Assembly: GCF_021026335.1 (NCBI RefSeq) | Contig: NZ_JAJNCY010000008.1 | Span: 1 to 64,000, forward strand | DNA length: 64,000 nucleotides | Origin: Rhizobium sp. C1 | Lineage (GTDB): Bacteria > Pseudomonadota > Alphaproteobacteria > Rhizobiales > Rhizobiaceae | Reading direction: 5' to 3' | Shown: positions 1 through 7,748 of the stretch, in pieces | Layout: each line of letters starts with the position of its first letter | How positions within the stretch are numbered: position 1 is the first letter of the stretch | The notes under the pieces: model-generated | What the model was told of the DNA's origin: nothing | The model's input: the letters and a program-made list of their open reading frames with translations, nothing else | Databases searched by the model: none | Program-made: the position numbers and the translations under genes

Positions 1-40
1 GCGCCTAGAAACACCCAAAGCCAACCCAAACGACCAAAAA

Positions 41-62
41 CCCGGCCAAAACAGAGGCCGGG
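41..62 (-). terminator. Hairpin with a T-run on the minus strand
   Basis: A perfect 7-bp GC stem (CCCGGCC at 41-47, GGCCGGG at 56-62) has an 8-base loop. It is preceded on the plus strand by five A residues (36-40), so on the minus strand the stem is followed by a T-run, as in a rho-independent terminator. It could end minus-strand transcripts coming from the right, but the nearest minus gene stops about 390 bases away. Confidence 0.5.
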
Positions 63-120
63 CTCGATAAGGCACGTCTAACAATCTCCCAGCCGCGAAG
101 ACATCGCATTATGCAACGGT

Positions 121-268
121 CCCACAAGGGGGGAGACGACTCGTGGTGAGCGCCTGCCCCACGGCGGCGGCGGAGGAGAAGAAACACTCAGTTTCGACGC
201 GTGGGCACCCGGAAGCACGACAGTCACTCCCCCTCCCCCTTGTGGGGAGGGTTGGGGAGGGGTCTTCG
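121..268. repeat. Intergenic G/C-block repeat, family II, copy 1
   Basis: The 41 bases at 226-266 are identical to 24914-24954. The block CCCACAAGGGGGGAGACGA (121-139) recurs near 25011-25030. The core pairs C-runs with G-runs and could fold. Both copies lie beside gene ends rather than inside genes. I see no protein-coding gene in 1-453; short open frames there overlap the repeats. Confidence 0.7.
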
Positions 269-309
269 CCTAACGCTCAGTTGCTTCAGAAAGGGAGGCC
301 GCTCTCTTC

Positions 310-435
310 CGTCATGCCGGACTTGATCCGGCATCCAGTCAGCCCGCGTCTGCGGGCTGGAAAGACTCCCAAAAAGAGTCCTCTTGCGCGATAGACATCG
401 CGCAGCTGGATCCCGGCTCAAGGCCGGGATGATGG
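310..435 (+). repeat. Mosaic palindromic element, copy A
   Basis: The outer arms are inverted (GTCATGCCGGACTTGATCC... at the left, ...CTCAAGGCCGGGATGATGG at the right). Inside are two smaller palindromes: AGCCCGCGTCTGCGGGCT (about 340-357) and GCGCGATAGACATCGCGC (about 386-403). It has the same design as copies B (8813-8952) and C (9432-9571), in the same orientation as C. It resembles Rhizobiaceae intergenic mosaic elements (RIME-like). It ends about 20 bases from the stop codon of the next minus-strand gene. Confidence 0.85.
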
Positions 436-453
436 AGGAAGTTGCGGTTCGCC

Positions 454-1572
454 TCAAGCCGCCTTCGCCGCCTTCGTGACCGCCCGCCGAATACCGGCGC
501 TCTCCAGCATCGGCAGCACGGTGTCGCGGAAATAGGGGAACTCCTCGGCATAATCGACGAAGGAGAGCGTCGTGCCGTTGAAGCCGGCCTTGTGGAGCGC
601 GATCAGCCCTTCGGCCACCTGTTCCGGCGTGCCGACCAGCGGGAAGCCGCCATGGCCTGCAGCCATGCGGTCGCGGATCAGCGCCAGCAGATCATGCGGG
701 AAGGAATGCGCGTGCGCAAACTGCAGCCGCACGAGATTGTCGACCGCCGCCCAGTCGGCATTGTCCTGGCCGAAATGCTGGAGATAGTCCTTCGCTTCCT
801 TCTCCGTCGGGCGGCAGACGACATGGCTGAAGGTGAGCACGCCGACCTTGCTGCCGACATCGCGGGCCTGCTGCTTCAGGGCCGCAATCTCCTCGCCGGA
901 GCGGGAAAGATCGATCGCCGGCGTGAAGAGGAAATCGGCATTCTTGACCGCGAAGGCCCTGCCCTCGCCGGAGCCGGCGGCATTGAGGATCGGAACTTTC
1001 CGTGACGGGCGCGGGTCGCCGAGAATGCCCTTGAGCTTGAAGAAGGCGCCGTCCCAGTCGAAGGTCTCTGTGCAGCTCCACAGCGCCTTGATCACGTCGA
1101 ACCATTCCTGCGCATAGGCATAGCGTTCTTCATGGCCGGCGGGCAGGTCGAGGCCCAGCGCCTTGTATTCCGGCTCGTTCCAGCCGGCGACGATATTGAG
1201 GCCGATGCGGCCGCGGCTGATCTGGTCGATGGTGGCGATCTGCTTGGCGACGACCGCCGGATGGTTGGCCGCCGTGTGGATGGTGGCAAACACGTTGATG
1301 TTTTGCGTGCTGGCGAGAAGTCCCGCCGCCCAGGTCATGGTTTCCAGCACGCCGCCATGGAAATTCGTCTCGCCGCCATAGCCGATCCAGCGGGCGATCG
1401 GCAGCATGAAGTCGATGCCGGCATCGTCGAGCAGGCGGGCGAGCTTGAGATTGTTGTCCCAGGAATTGACCCAGCGTTCGGGCACTTTGGTGACGGACAT
1501 GCCGCCGGAGCAGTTGGACGCGAAGGTTCCGAGCACGAATTGGCCTTCAGCGAACATCGAGTTCTCTGTCAT
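454..1572 (-). CDS. LLM-class flavin-dependent monooxygenase
   Basis: A 372-residue bacterial luciferase-like (TIM barrel, FMNH2-dependent) oxygenase. The length and layout match the RutA/SfnG/SsuD branch: an early core with ASNCSGGMSVTK, then a region with IDQISRGRIGLNIVAGW (about residues 140-157) that is typical of this subfamily. Relatives use reduced flavin from a separate reductase to cleave pyrimidines, dimethyl sulfone or sulfonates. No reductase is adjacent; the nearest flavin reductase is at 7076-7597. It is transcribed divergently from a winged-helix regulator at 1747, which probably controls it. Substrate unknown. The family call is firm; the specific reaction is not. Confidence 0.85.
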   Translation of the reverse strand: MTENSMFAEGQFVLGTFASNCSGGMSVTKVPERWVNSWDNNLKLARLLDDAGIDFMLPIARWIGYGGETNFHGGVLETMTWAAGLLASTQNINVFATIHTAANHPAVVAKQIATIDQISRGRIGLNIVAGWNEPEYKALGLDLPAGHEERYAYAQEWFDVIKALWSCTETFDWDGAFFKLKGILGDPRPSRKVPILNAAGSGEGRAFAVKNADFLFTPAIDLSRSGEEIAALKQQARDVGSKVGVLTFSHVVCRPTEKEAKDYLQHFGQDNADWAAVDNLVRLQFAHAHSFPHDLLALIRDRMAAGHGGFPLVGTPEQVAEGLIALHKAGFNGTTLSFVDYAEEFPYFRDTVLPMLESAGIRRAVTKAAKAA

Positions 1573-1746
1573 AGTAGTTCCCCAGAAGTTTTGTTAGAAT
1601 TTACGATAGAAAATTTATTTGAAGTCTGAACTTTGTCAACGGCGGAAGTTCGCAAATCGCTATTTTTCAGCGCTGGCCGCACCGGGCTTGGAGCGGGGGC
1701 GCAAGCGCGGTTAATGTCGGGGACGAGTCGGAGTGAGGTGCGGGAC

Positions 1747-2316
1747 ATGCAGGACAAGAACGGTAACGCCGGCAAGGGCGCCGATGCGAAGAAGGATAGC
1801 GGCCTCGACCGCCACTGGCATCTGGCGCGCACGCCTGTCGAGATGGATGTCGCCGAGTTGGAATATGCGCTGATGCGCGCCTTCGAGGCCTTCGGCCGCT
1901 GGCAGACGGAATGCCTCTCCACCGTTCTCGACCTCACCGCGAGCGGTCCGGAAAACGCCATGCTGCACATCATCCGCATGAACGATCGGCCGAAGACGCT
2001 GAAGGACATCGCCCGGCTCTCCAACCGCGAGGACATTCCCAATATGCAATACAGCCTGCGCAAGCTGATCGGCGCCGGCCTCGTGGAGCGCACCGGCAGC
2101 GGCCGCTCCGGCGTCACCTACACCGTCACGCCAGCCGGCCGCGATATCACCGACCGCTATGCCGACATCCGCGCGGCTCTTCTCGTCAAGGCCGTGCAAT
2201 CGGTGCCGAACCTCGGCAAGCGGCTTCAGGATGCGGCGGAAACGCTGGATCTGCTGACGGGCATTTACGAACAGGTGGCAAGGACGGCGGCAACGCATCG
2301 GCGGCTGCCCCGGTGA
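1747..2316 (+). CDS. Winged-helix (MarR-like) transcriptional regulator
   Basis: About 189 residues. The start at ATG 1747 is chosen because GAGG lies 8 bases upstream; frame upstream of it continues to ATG 1714 and TTG 1633 without good ribosome sites. The first 25 residues are charged and probably disordered. Residues about 75-145 form a winged-helix domain (LKDIARLSNRED, then LRKLIGAGLVERTGSGRSG with the wing, then TVTPAGRD), followed by a C-terminal helix for dimerisation. It is divergent from the flavin monooxygenase at 454-1572, with an AT-rich gap of about 170 bases between the two starts, which suggests local control of that gene. The effector is unknown. Confidence 0.75.
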   Translation: MQDKNGNAGKGADAKKDSGLDRHWHLARTPVEMDVAELEYALMRAFEAFGRWQTECLSTVLDLTASGPENAMLHIIRMNDRPKTLKDIARLSNREDIPNMQYSLRKLIGAGLVERTGSGRSGVTYTVTPAGRDITDRYADIRAALLVKAVQSVPNLGKRLQDAAETLDLLTGIYEQVARTAATHRRLPR

Positions 2317-2449
2317 CGATCTCGGGCCGGGCATGCCTGATTGCAACATAAAGTTACCCTTGATTCGAATTGCAACCTTAAAGAGTGAATGTTAACGTCT
2401 ACCCGGATGCGGCGTGTCTTGCCATCAACGCAGCTGGGGGAACCAATAG

Positions 2450-3844
2450 ATGCACAAGGTTATCGATAGTCCGTGGCAGATCGGGCAATATGCTGCCGAG
2501 CTGAAGGCCGCCGGGGTGGATACGGTCATCCGCTATTACAACCATCAGAACTCCACCAAACTGCCGCAGAAATGCATCGAGAAGGCGGAATATGATGCCA
2601 TTCTGCAAGGCGGCCTTTCGCTGGCGGTGGTGTTCGAACAGCGCGCCGGTGCACCCAACAACGACCATGATACGGCGCATATCGAAGATCTCAGCGCCCA
2701 GACGGGGAAAAGGGACGCTGAAAGGGCCCTGGCCCTCGCAAAGCAGCTCGGCCAGCCGGTCGGCTCGGCGATCTATTTCGCCGTGGACTTCGACTTTACA
2801 CATCACGATGAGATCGCGTCGATCCTCGACTATTTCGAGGTCGTCTCCGAAGCCTTGAAAGGGACCTATCGGGTCGGCGCATACGGCTCCGGGATGATTT
2901 GCAAAGCCGTCCGCGACGCCGGCCACGCAGACCTTATATGGCTGGCTGCGGGAAGCGGATGGTCCGGCTCCAGAGACATGCTGAAAACCGATCAATGGGC
3001 GCTCTATCAGCTGCCCAACGCCATGTCCTACAAGGGCGTGGGCTATGATGGCAATTTCGTCGGGGCGAAATGGACCGATTTCGGTCAGTTTCGCGCCGCC
3101 GCGGCGCAGGGCGGCACGCTGGAAATGGGCGCGAGCTCCCGCCTTCTCGCTGCCGTTTCCAAACACACCGAACTCGCCGAAATCCGCACCACCGGTGCGC
3201 TGAACCTGCGCGGGGGACCGGGCACGAATTTCCCGATCCTGAAAGTGCTGGCCAAGGGCGCGCCGGTGGTCGTTCTGGAACGCGCCGACGGCTGGGCCAA
3301 GGTGGATGTGAATGGCGACGGCGGGTTCGACGGCTATGTCAGCGCCAACTATCTGACGGTACTGTCGGGCGGGTTCCCCATCGTATCGGCCATGGGCAAG
3401 ACGCCCTATGAGGTGGCGAAGGCGGAACTGGCACAGGGCGTCGCCGAGGTGCCCGGGCCGGGCGACAATCCCCGCATTGTCCTGTATCACCGCTCAACCG
3501 ACCACACTGACGGCACCGCCGATTCCGTGGCGTGGTGCTCTTCCTTCGTCAATTACTGTGTTGAACAGGCCGGCATGGAAGGCACAGACAGCCAGAGCGC
3601 CAGAAGCTGGGAAAACTGGGGGCAGGACGTGACCAGAACCCCGCAGGAAGGCGACATCGCGGTCTTCGCCCGTGGGCCGCTCCCGGAGGGACACGGGCAT
3701 GTCGGGTTCTTCGTCGAGGATCAGGGAACGCAGATCAAGCTTCTCGGCGGCAACCAGGGCGACAGGGTCTGCTACAGTAGCTACCCAAAGGGCGGAATGG
3801 TGGGGACCACACCCTACCAGCTTCTCAGCATCCGCCGGGGGTGA
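2450..3844 (+). CDS. DUF1906 glycoside hydrolase-like, SH3 and amidase-like lysin
   Basis: 464 residues with three modules. Residues about 1-215 are a DUF1906 (Rv2525c-like) TIM-barrel domain, with VIDSPWQIGQ at the N-terminus and IYFAVDFDF near residue 110. Residues about 240-305 are a bacterial SH3 domain (LNLRGGPGTNFPILKVL). Residues about 315-464 resemble the TIGR02594/CHAP amidase group, with WCSSFVNYC as a possible catalytic cysteine site and GHVGFFVED as the histidine site. The start ATG 2450 has GGGGGAA upstream. There is no signal peptide or membrane segment, so export would need a holin, a secretion system or lysis. No phage genes flank it. Likely a cell-wall hydrolase; the role is unknown. 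Confidence 0.8.
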   Translation: MHKVIDSPWQIGQYAAELKAAGVDTVIRYYNHQNSTKLPQKCIEKAEYDAILQGGLSLAVVFEQRAGAPNNDHDTAHIEDLSAQTGKRDAERALALAKQLGQPVGSAIYFAVDFDFTHHDEIASILDYFEVVSEALKGTYRVGAYGSGMICKAVRDAGHADLIWLAAGSGWSGSRDMLKTDQWALYQLPNAMSYKGVGYDGNFVGAKWTDFGQFRAAAAQGGTLEMGASSRLLAAVSKHTELAEIRTTGALNLRGGPGTNFPILKVLAKGAPVVVLERADGWAKVDVNGDGGFDGYVSANYLTVLSGGFPIVSAMGKTPYEVAKAELAQGVAEVPGPGDNPRIVLYHRSTDHTDGTADSVAWCSSFVNYCVEQAGMEGTDSQSARSWENWGQDVTRTPQEGDIAVFARGPLPEGHGHVGFFVEDQGTQIKLLGGNQGDRVCYSSYPKGGMVGTTPYQLLSIRRG

Positions 3845-4144
3845 CGGCTCCCGAGCCGCCGTCGCCGCCCCAATCCGCCCGAAGTTCTCCCAAGGCGTCC
3901 ATGGCCGGGCCCGTCCCGGCCATCTGCCTGCGCCGGATTCCTGCAGCAAGGTCGTTTGCCTGGCCCCGCCAGCAGATCCTCGGGCGTGACAACATTTCAG
4001 AGCATGACGAAGAGTGAGAAGCGGGTTTGACTCGGCTTCCCGCCCCTCCCCAACCTTATCTTTCATCCCACATCGACATTGCGACCCGGCTTCAACGGGT
4101 GTATTCGCCCCTTATCCTTTGAAGTCGCCCAGAAAGAACACCGC
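3842..4144. repeat. Non-coding stretch with a REP-like hairpin (3901-3923)
   Basis: No gene is recognised here. ATGGCCGGG (3901-3909) pairs perfectly with CCCGGCCAT (3915-3923) around a 5-base loop, which is a common alphaproteobacterial REP-like hairpin. Just after the upstream stop codon, GACGGC...GCCGTC (3843-3862) can form a second stem that could slow transcription, but it lacks a T-run. Confidence 0.5.
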
Positions 4145-4903
4145 ATGCTGTTGCAGCAGGGGCAAGCCCGTGATGAACGCGTCGATCTCAACCTCGCGGT
4201 GACGCTGGCCGGAACGGCAGGTGCGCTCAATGCGGCGGCGTTCTATTCGGTGGGCTTCTTTTCCGCCAACATGACCGGCAATGTCTCGACGCTGTCGGAT
4301 CATCTCGCAATAGGCCAGTGGCAGTCCGCGCTCTTCTATTTCAGCATCGTCTTCGCGTTTATCTTCGGCGCCGGTGTTTCGACGCTGCTCATCAATACCG
4401 GGCGGCGGCGTCAGGTGCATGGCATCTATGCCTATAGCGTCCTGACGGAAGCCGTTCTGCTGGCATTGCTCGGATGCGCCGATCTCTGGCTGCTGGAGGC
4501 GTGGCGCACGCCGGTTGTCGTGCTGGGCCTCGCCTTTCTCATGGGCCTGCAGAATGCGGTGGTGACGCGGATTTCGGATGCGCGTGTGCGCACCACGCAT
4601 GTGTCCGGCATGGCGACCGATATCGGCATCGAACTCGGCATCGCCTTCGACATCCTGCGCGGGCGCGACCGCGAGACCGATGCGGCGCATAACCGCTCGA
4701 AGCTGCGCCTGCATCTTTATACGATTGCCGCCTTTCTCGCGGGCGGCGTTCTCGGTGTCGTCATCTATCAGGCCATCGCCGGCTGGCTGTTCATGGTCGC
4801 TGCCGGCCTGCTGTTCGCGATTTCATTGACCGGCATTTCACGGTCGCGGCGCATCGCTGGCCGCAAGGGATCATCTGGCTTCGCAAGCGACTCCGCAGAC
4901 TGA
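4145..4903 (+). CDS. DUF1275 (YoaK-family) membrane protein
   Basis: About 252 residues with five to six hydrophobic segments. The start at ATG 4145 is preferred because homologous sequence (DLNLAVTLAGTAGALNAAAF) begins about 14 residues later; the earlier in-frame ATG at 4079 adds a stretch that looks non-coding. Family hallmarks are visible: FFSANMTGNVSTL near residue 40 and MGLQNAVVTRIS near residue 135, followed by VRTTHVSGMATDIG. DUF1275 proteins are inner-membrane proteins of unproven function, sometimes suggested to be transporters. It converges on the styrene monooxygenase-like gene and shows no operon link. Confidence 0.85.
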   Translation: MLLQQGQARDERVDLNLAVTLAGTAGALNAAAFYSVGFFSANMTGNVSTLSDHLAIGQWQSALFYFSIVFAFIFGAGVSTLLINTGRRRQVHGIYAYSVLTEAVLLALLGCADLWLLEAWRTPVVVLGLAFLMGLQNAVVTRISDARVRTTHVSGMATDIGIELGIAFDILRGRDRETDAAHNRSKLRLHLYTIAAFLAGGVLGVVIYQAIAGWLFMVAAGLLFAISLTGISRSRRIAGRKGSSGFASDSAD

Positions 4904-4909
4904 GACAAC

Positions 4910-4935
4910 AAAAAAGGCCGCGTCGAAACGCGGCC
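4910..4935 (-). terminator. Rho-independent terminator of the monooxygenase operon
   Basis: An 8-bp perfect stem GGCCGCGT (4916-4923) / ACGCGGCC (4928-4935) has a 4-base loop. On the minus strand it is followed by six T residues (complement of 4910-4915). It lies 31 bases past the stop of the minus-strand monooxygenase gene. Confidence 0.85.
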
Positions 4936-4966
4936 AAGGGTTCGCCTTTGAACTGGGAGGTATCCG

Positions 4967-6205
4967 TCAGGCGGCAAGACGCGTGAGATAGGCGTCCGCC
5001 TCTTCGGGAACTGCGAACCAGGGGAAGAAATCGCGCGGGTCGTTGAAGCCGTTGGCGATGCGCTTGGCGAGGTCCGGATAGGCCTGGGCCGAGCCCATGA
5101 TGTTCAGCACATGCGGCGGCGGCGGCGCGAGAAGCGCATTGGTCCAGCCGACGACGAACTGGGCATAGGCCCAATAGCCTTCGAAGGTCGCGACCATGAA
5201 GGCCTCGTCATAGGCGCGGTCACCATGGGCGAGGATCGCGTCCATATAGGCCTTGGCGCATTTGGAAGCGTTGTTGGAGCCCTGGCCGGTGATCGGATCG
5301 TTGAGGCAGACGGCGTCCGCCATGCCGAGAACAATGGCGCCGGAGGGCAGGCGGCCAACGGGCTTGCGCACCGTGGGCGGAAACGCGCCGGCGAGAATGC
5401 CGTTATCGTCGGTCAGCTCGATATTCTTGCAGCGCTCGGCTTCCCAGGGCGTGAAGGTTTCCAGCACCCATTTCGACTTCGCCAGATGCTCTTCGGGCGA
5501 CTTGACGTCCTTCCAGCAGTCCATCGGGCCGCCCGGAATGCCTTCGAACACCATGATGTCGCAGGGGCCTGTGGTCGTGAGTGCCGGGAAGGTGAAATAT
5601 TCGCCGACCGTGGGGATGAGGTTGAAATTGACGGCCGAATGGTCGGGGCGCTTTTCCATGCCCTTCACATAGGTCAGCGCCAGGGCGCGCTGCGGCTTGT
5701 CGAAGGGCGAGCGGGAGGCGTCGCGCTCGAACATCTTCGCAATATCACCCTTGCCGGCGGCAACGATCACCAGATCGCTCTGCTTGGCATAGGTTTCGAG
5801 GTCTTCGATGCCGGCGTCGTGGATGACCATTTCGCCGCCCTGGCGCACGAATTCCTTCATCCAGTGCGGGATCTTGACGCGCTGATCGACGCTCTGCGCG
5901 ACCTTGTCCAGCTTGCCGTTCCAGTCGATGGCCTTGGCGCCGTTGCCTTCCGGCGAGGGAACCGTGAAGCTGATCGAGTCGACCGTCGGGCATTCGGCTT
6001 CCCAGAAGTTGATGCCGAGATCGCGCTCGTTCTGCAGAGCCTGATCGAACATGCACTGGCTGGACATGACCTTGCCCTTGGCGATGTCTTCGCCCGTGCG
6101 GTTCTGCACGATGCGCACTTCATGGCCGGCCTTGAGAAGGCCGATGCCGAGTTGCAGGCCGGACTGGCCGCCGCCCACGATGGTGAAATGTCTGGATTTG
6201 GTCAT
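4967..6205 (-). CDS. Styrene/indole monooxygenase, FAD-dependent oxygenase component
   Basis: 412 residues, the normal length for StyA-type group E flavoprotein monooxygenases. The N-terminal FAD site is TIVGGGQSGLQLG (residues about 8-20). The C-terminal half carries LGMADAVCLNDPITGQGSNNA (split around residue 300), the GD-type flavin site. StyA proteins epoxidise styrene or oxidise indole with FADH2 supplied by a small reductase, and such a reductase (7076-7597) is two genes upstream in the same operon. The order reductase, SDR, StyA-like oxygenase, divergent AraC regulator is that of iif-type indole oxidation clusters (IifD, IifB, IifC, IifR). ATG 6205 has GGGGA upstream. Family call strong; indole as substrate is inference. 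Confidence 0.88.
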   Translation of the reverse strand: MTKSRHFTIVGGGQSGLQLGIGLLKAGHEVRIVQNRTGEDIAKGKVMSSQCMFDQALQNERDLGINFWEAECPTVDSISFTVPSPEGNGAKAIDWNGKLDKVAQSVDQRVKIPHWMKEFVRQGGEMVIHDAGIEDLETYAKQSDLVIVAAGKGDIAKMFERDASRSPFDKPQRALALTYVKGMEKRPDHSAVNFNLIPTVGEYFTFPALTTTGPCDIMVFEGIPGGPMDCWKDVKSPEEHLAKSKWVLETFTPWEAERCKNIELTDDNGILAGAFPPTVRKPVGRLPSGAIVLGMADAVCLNDPITGQGSNNASKCAKAYMDAILAHGDRAYDEAFMVATFEGYWAYAQFVVGWTNALLAPPPPHVLNIMGSAQAYPDLAKRIANGFNDPRDFFPWFAVPEEADAYLTRLAA

Positions 6206-6243
6206 GTCATTCCCCTTTCTTTGGTTTGTTCAAGTGATGAGGT

Positions 6244-7029
6244 TCAGTCCATCAGGCGCGGGATGGCCGGAACGTTGGTTTCCGGGCCCATGGCCGTGTA
6301 GCCGCCGTCGACGCGGATATCCGTGCCGGTGATGAAGCTGGCATTGTCGGAAAGCAGGAAGGCGATCGCCTCGCCCACTTCGCTCGGGCTGCCGGTGCGG
6401 CCGAGCAGATGGAAATCCTTGGCGACCGCGTCGGCCTTGGCGCGCGTATCATGCGTCAGTTCCTGCATGATGTTCGACCATGTCCAGCCCGGTGACACGG
6501 CATTGACGCGGATGCCATCGGGCGCGAGATCCATCGCCTGGTTGCGCGTCAGCTGCAGGATCGCGGCCTTGGAGACGGGATAGACCCAGCGACCGGTCTG
6601 CGCGACGCGCGCCGAAATAGAGCCGAAATTGACGATGGCGCCCTTGTTGGCGGCCAGATGCGGGCGCGCGGCCTGCATCAGCATGACGGAGCCGACAATG
6701 TTGACATCCAGCGCCTTCAGCCAGTCGCCGCGCGTCGTCTCGGCGCCATTGTCGAGATAGGTGCAGGCGACGTTGACGAGGAAATCGAGGCGGCCGGTCT
6801 TCTCGACCGTGGCCTTCACCAGGGCTGCGATGTCGTCATCGTTGGTGATGTCGGTAGCGATGAAATGCGTGTTGCCGCCAACCTTGGCGGCGGCTTTCTC
6901 GCCGGCCTCCTTGTTGATGTCGGCGATCACGACCGTCACGCCGTAATTTTTCAGCACCTCGGCGATGCCCTGCCCGATCAGCGTCGCGCCGCCAGAAATG
7001 ATCGCAGTTTTCCCGTTCAGTCCATTCAT
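6244..7029 (-). CDS. SDR oxidoreductase, probable indole-dihydrodiol dehydrogenase
   Basis: 261 residues, classical SDR length. It has the NAD-binding TxxxGxG-like loop GGATLIGQG (about residues 13-21), the NVACTY segment where NAG is usual, the catalytic Ser, Tyr and Lys in NFGSISARVAQTGRWVYPVSKAA (split around residue 140), and a C-terminal FITGTDIRVDGGY. It lies between the flavin reductase (46-base gap) and the StyA-like oxygenase (38-base gap), so the three genes should be one transcript. In iif clusters the equivalent SDR (IifB) oxidises indole-2,3-dihydrodiol to 3-hydroxyindolin-2-one. The same job is inferred here. Confidence 0.85.
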   Translation of the reverse strand: MNGLNGKTAIISGGATLIGQGIAEVLKNYGVTVVIADINKEAGEKAAAKVGGNTHFIATDITNDDDIAALVKATVEKTGRLDFLVNVACTYLDNGAETTRGDWLKALDVNIVGSVMLMQAARPHLAANKGAIVNFGSISARVAQTGRWVYPVSKAAILQLTRNQAMDLAPDGIRVNAVSPGWTWSNIMQELTHDTRAKADAVAKDFHLLGRTGSPSEVGEAIAFLLSDNASFITGTDIRVDGGYTAMGPETNVPAIPRLMD

Positions 7030-7075
7030 GATGGCTTCCCCTTGTCGTTCTAACGATGCTTTTTTGTGATGTTGC

Positions 7076-7597
7076 TCAGGCCGCGGCGGAGGCCGACGCT
7101 GCCGCGAGACGCGCCGTCAAAAACGCCCCGTCGCCATAGATCAGCGGCGGCGTTTCGCCGTCGGCGCAGCGAGTCGAGATGACCTCGCCGATGAGGATCA
7201 TATGGGTGCCGAATTCGTGGATCTCGGCGAGCTTGCAATCGAAGGAGACGGAAGCATCCGCCAGAACCGGCGCGCCGGTGCCGTCATCGATCCACTCGCC
7301 CACGGCGAAGCGGTCTTCGCGGGCATGGCCGGTGCGTCCGGCAAAAGTCTCGGCGACCGGGCGCTGATCCTCGGCCAGAACGTTGACGGCGAAGACGCCG
7401 CGATGTTCGACGACGGCGGCAATGGAGGTCGAGCGGTTGACGCAGGCAATCAGCGACGGCGGCTCGGTGGAGAGCGAACAGACGGCGGTCGCCGTAATCC
7501 CGCAGCGACGCCCTTCGGCGTCCAGCGAGGTGATGATGGTGACACCGCCTGCAAGACGGCGCATTCCGGCACGGAAGAGATCGCTACCCATTGTCAT
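7076..7597 (-). CDS. Flavin reductase (StyB/HpaC type), partner of the monooxygenase
   Basis: 173 residues, the usual size for this FMN-binding split-barrel family. The N-terminus FRAGMRRLAGGVTIITS (about residues 8-24) and the central GITATAVCSLSTEPPSLIAC (about 33-52) are typical of the flavin pocket, and GDGAFLT near the end is a family signature. It would reduce FAD with NADH and pass it to the StyA-like oxygenase at 4967-6205. It is the first gene of the three-gene minus-strand operon and is divergent from the AraC regulator at 7749 across a 151-base promoter region that contains a long inverted repeat. Confidence 0.88.
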   Translation of the reverse strand: MTMGSDLFRAGMRRLAGGVTIITSLDAEGRRCGITATAVCSLSTEPPSLIACVNRSTSIAAVVEHRGVFAVNVLAEDQRPVAETFAGRTGHAREDRFAVGEWIDDGTGAPVLADASVSFDCKLAEIHEFGTHMILIGEVISTRCADGETPPLIYGDGAFLTARLAAASASAAA

Positions 7598-7655
7598 GTT
7601 CCCGTTTTTAGCCGAATGGATTTTCCATTCATTTTATGTTTAAACTAATCATGAA

Positions 7656-7707
7656 CCGGATTTGACAATCGGCAATCCAATTTGCGCAGGGTGTTGTCCA
7701 AATCCGG
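7656..7707. promoter_or_regulatory. Inverted repeat, probable AraC operator between divergent promoters
   Basis: CCGGATTTGACAA (7656-7668) is mirrored by TTGTCCAAATCCGG (7694-7707). The arms match except for one inserted base. They sit about 38 bp apart in the 151-base gap between the flavin reductase and the AraC gene. Two spaced sites are usual for AraC-type dimers. Binding by the adjacent regulator is inference. Confidence 0.6.
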
Positions 7708-7748
7708 CAGGTGTGGTTTGATTTGAGCTCGTGACGGGGAAACCGCCG

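Noticed and set aside
5-187. Short minus-strand frame at the window start with a hydrophobic tail
   Set aside because: It has no ribosome site, covers a terminator-like hairpin and repeat sequence, and is arginine-rich at the start; judged non-coding.
2341-2383. Two TTGCAAC-N2-TAAAG-like direct repeats upstream of the DUF1906 gene, as a regulator binding site
   Set aside because: The repeats are short, imperfect and in AT-rich DNA, and no adjacent regulator fits; too weak to list as a site.
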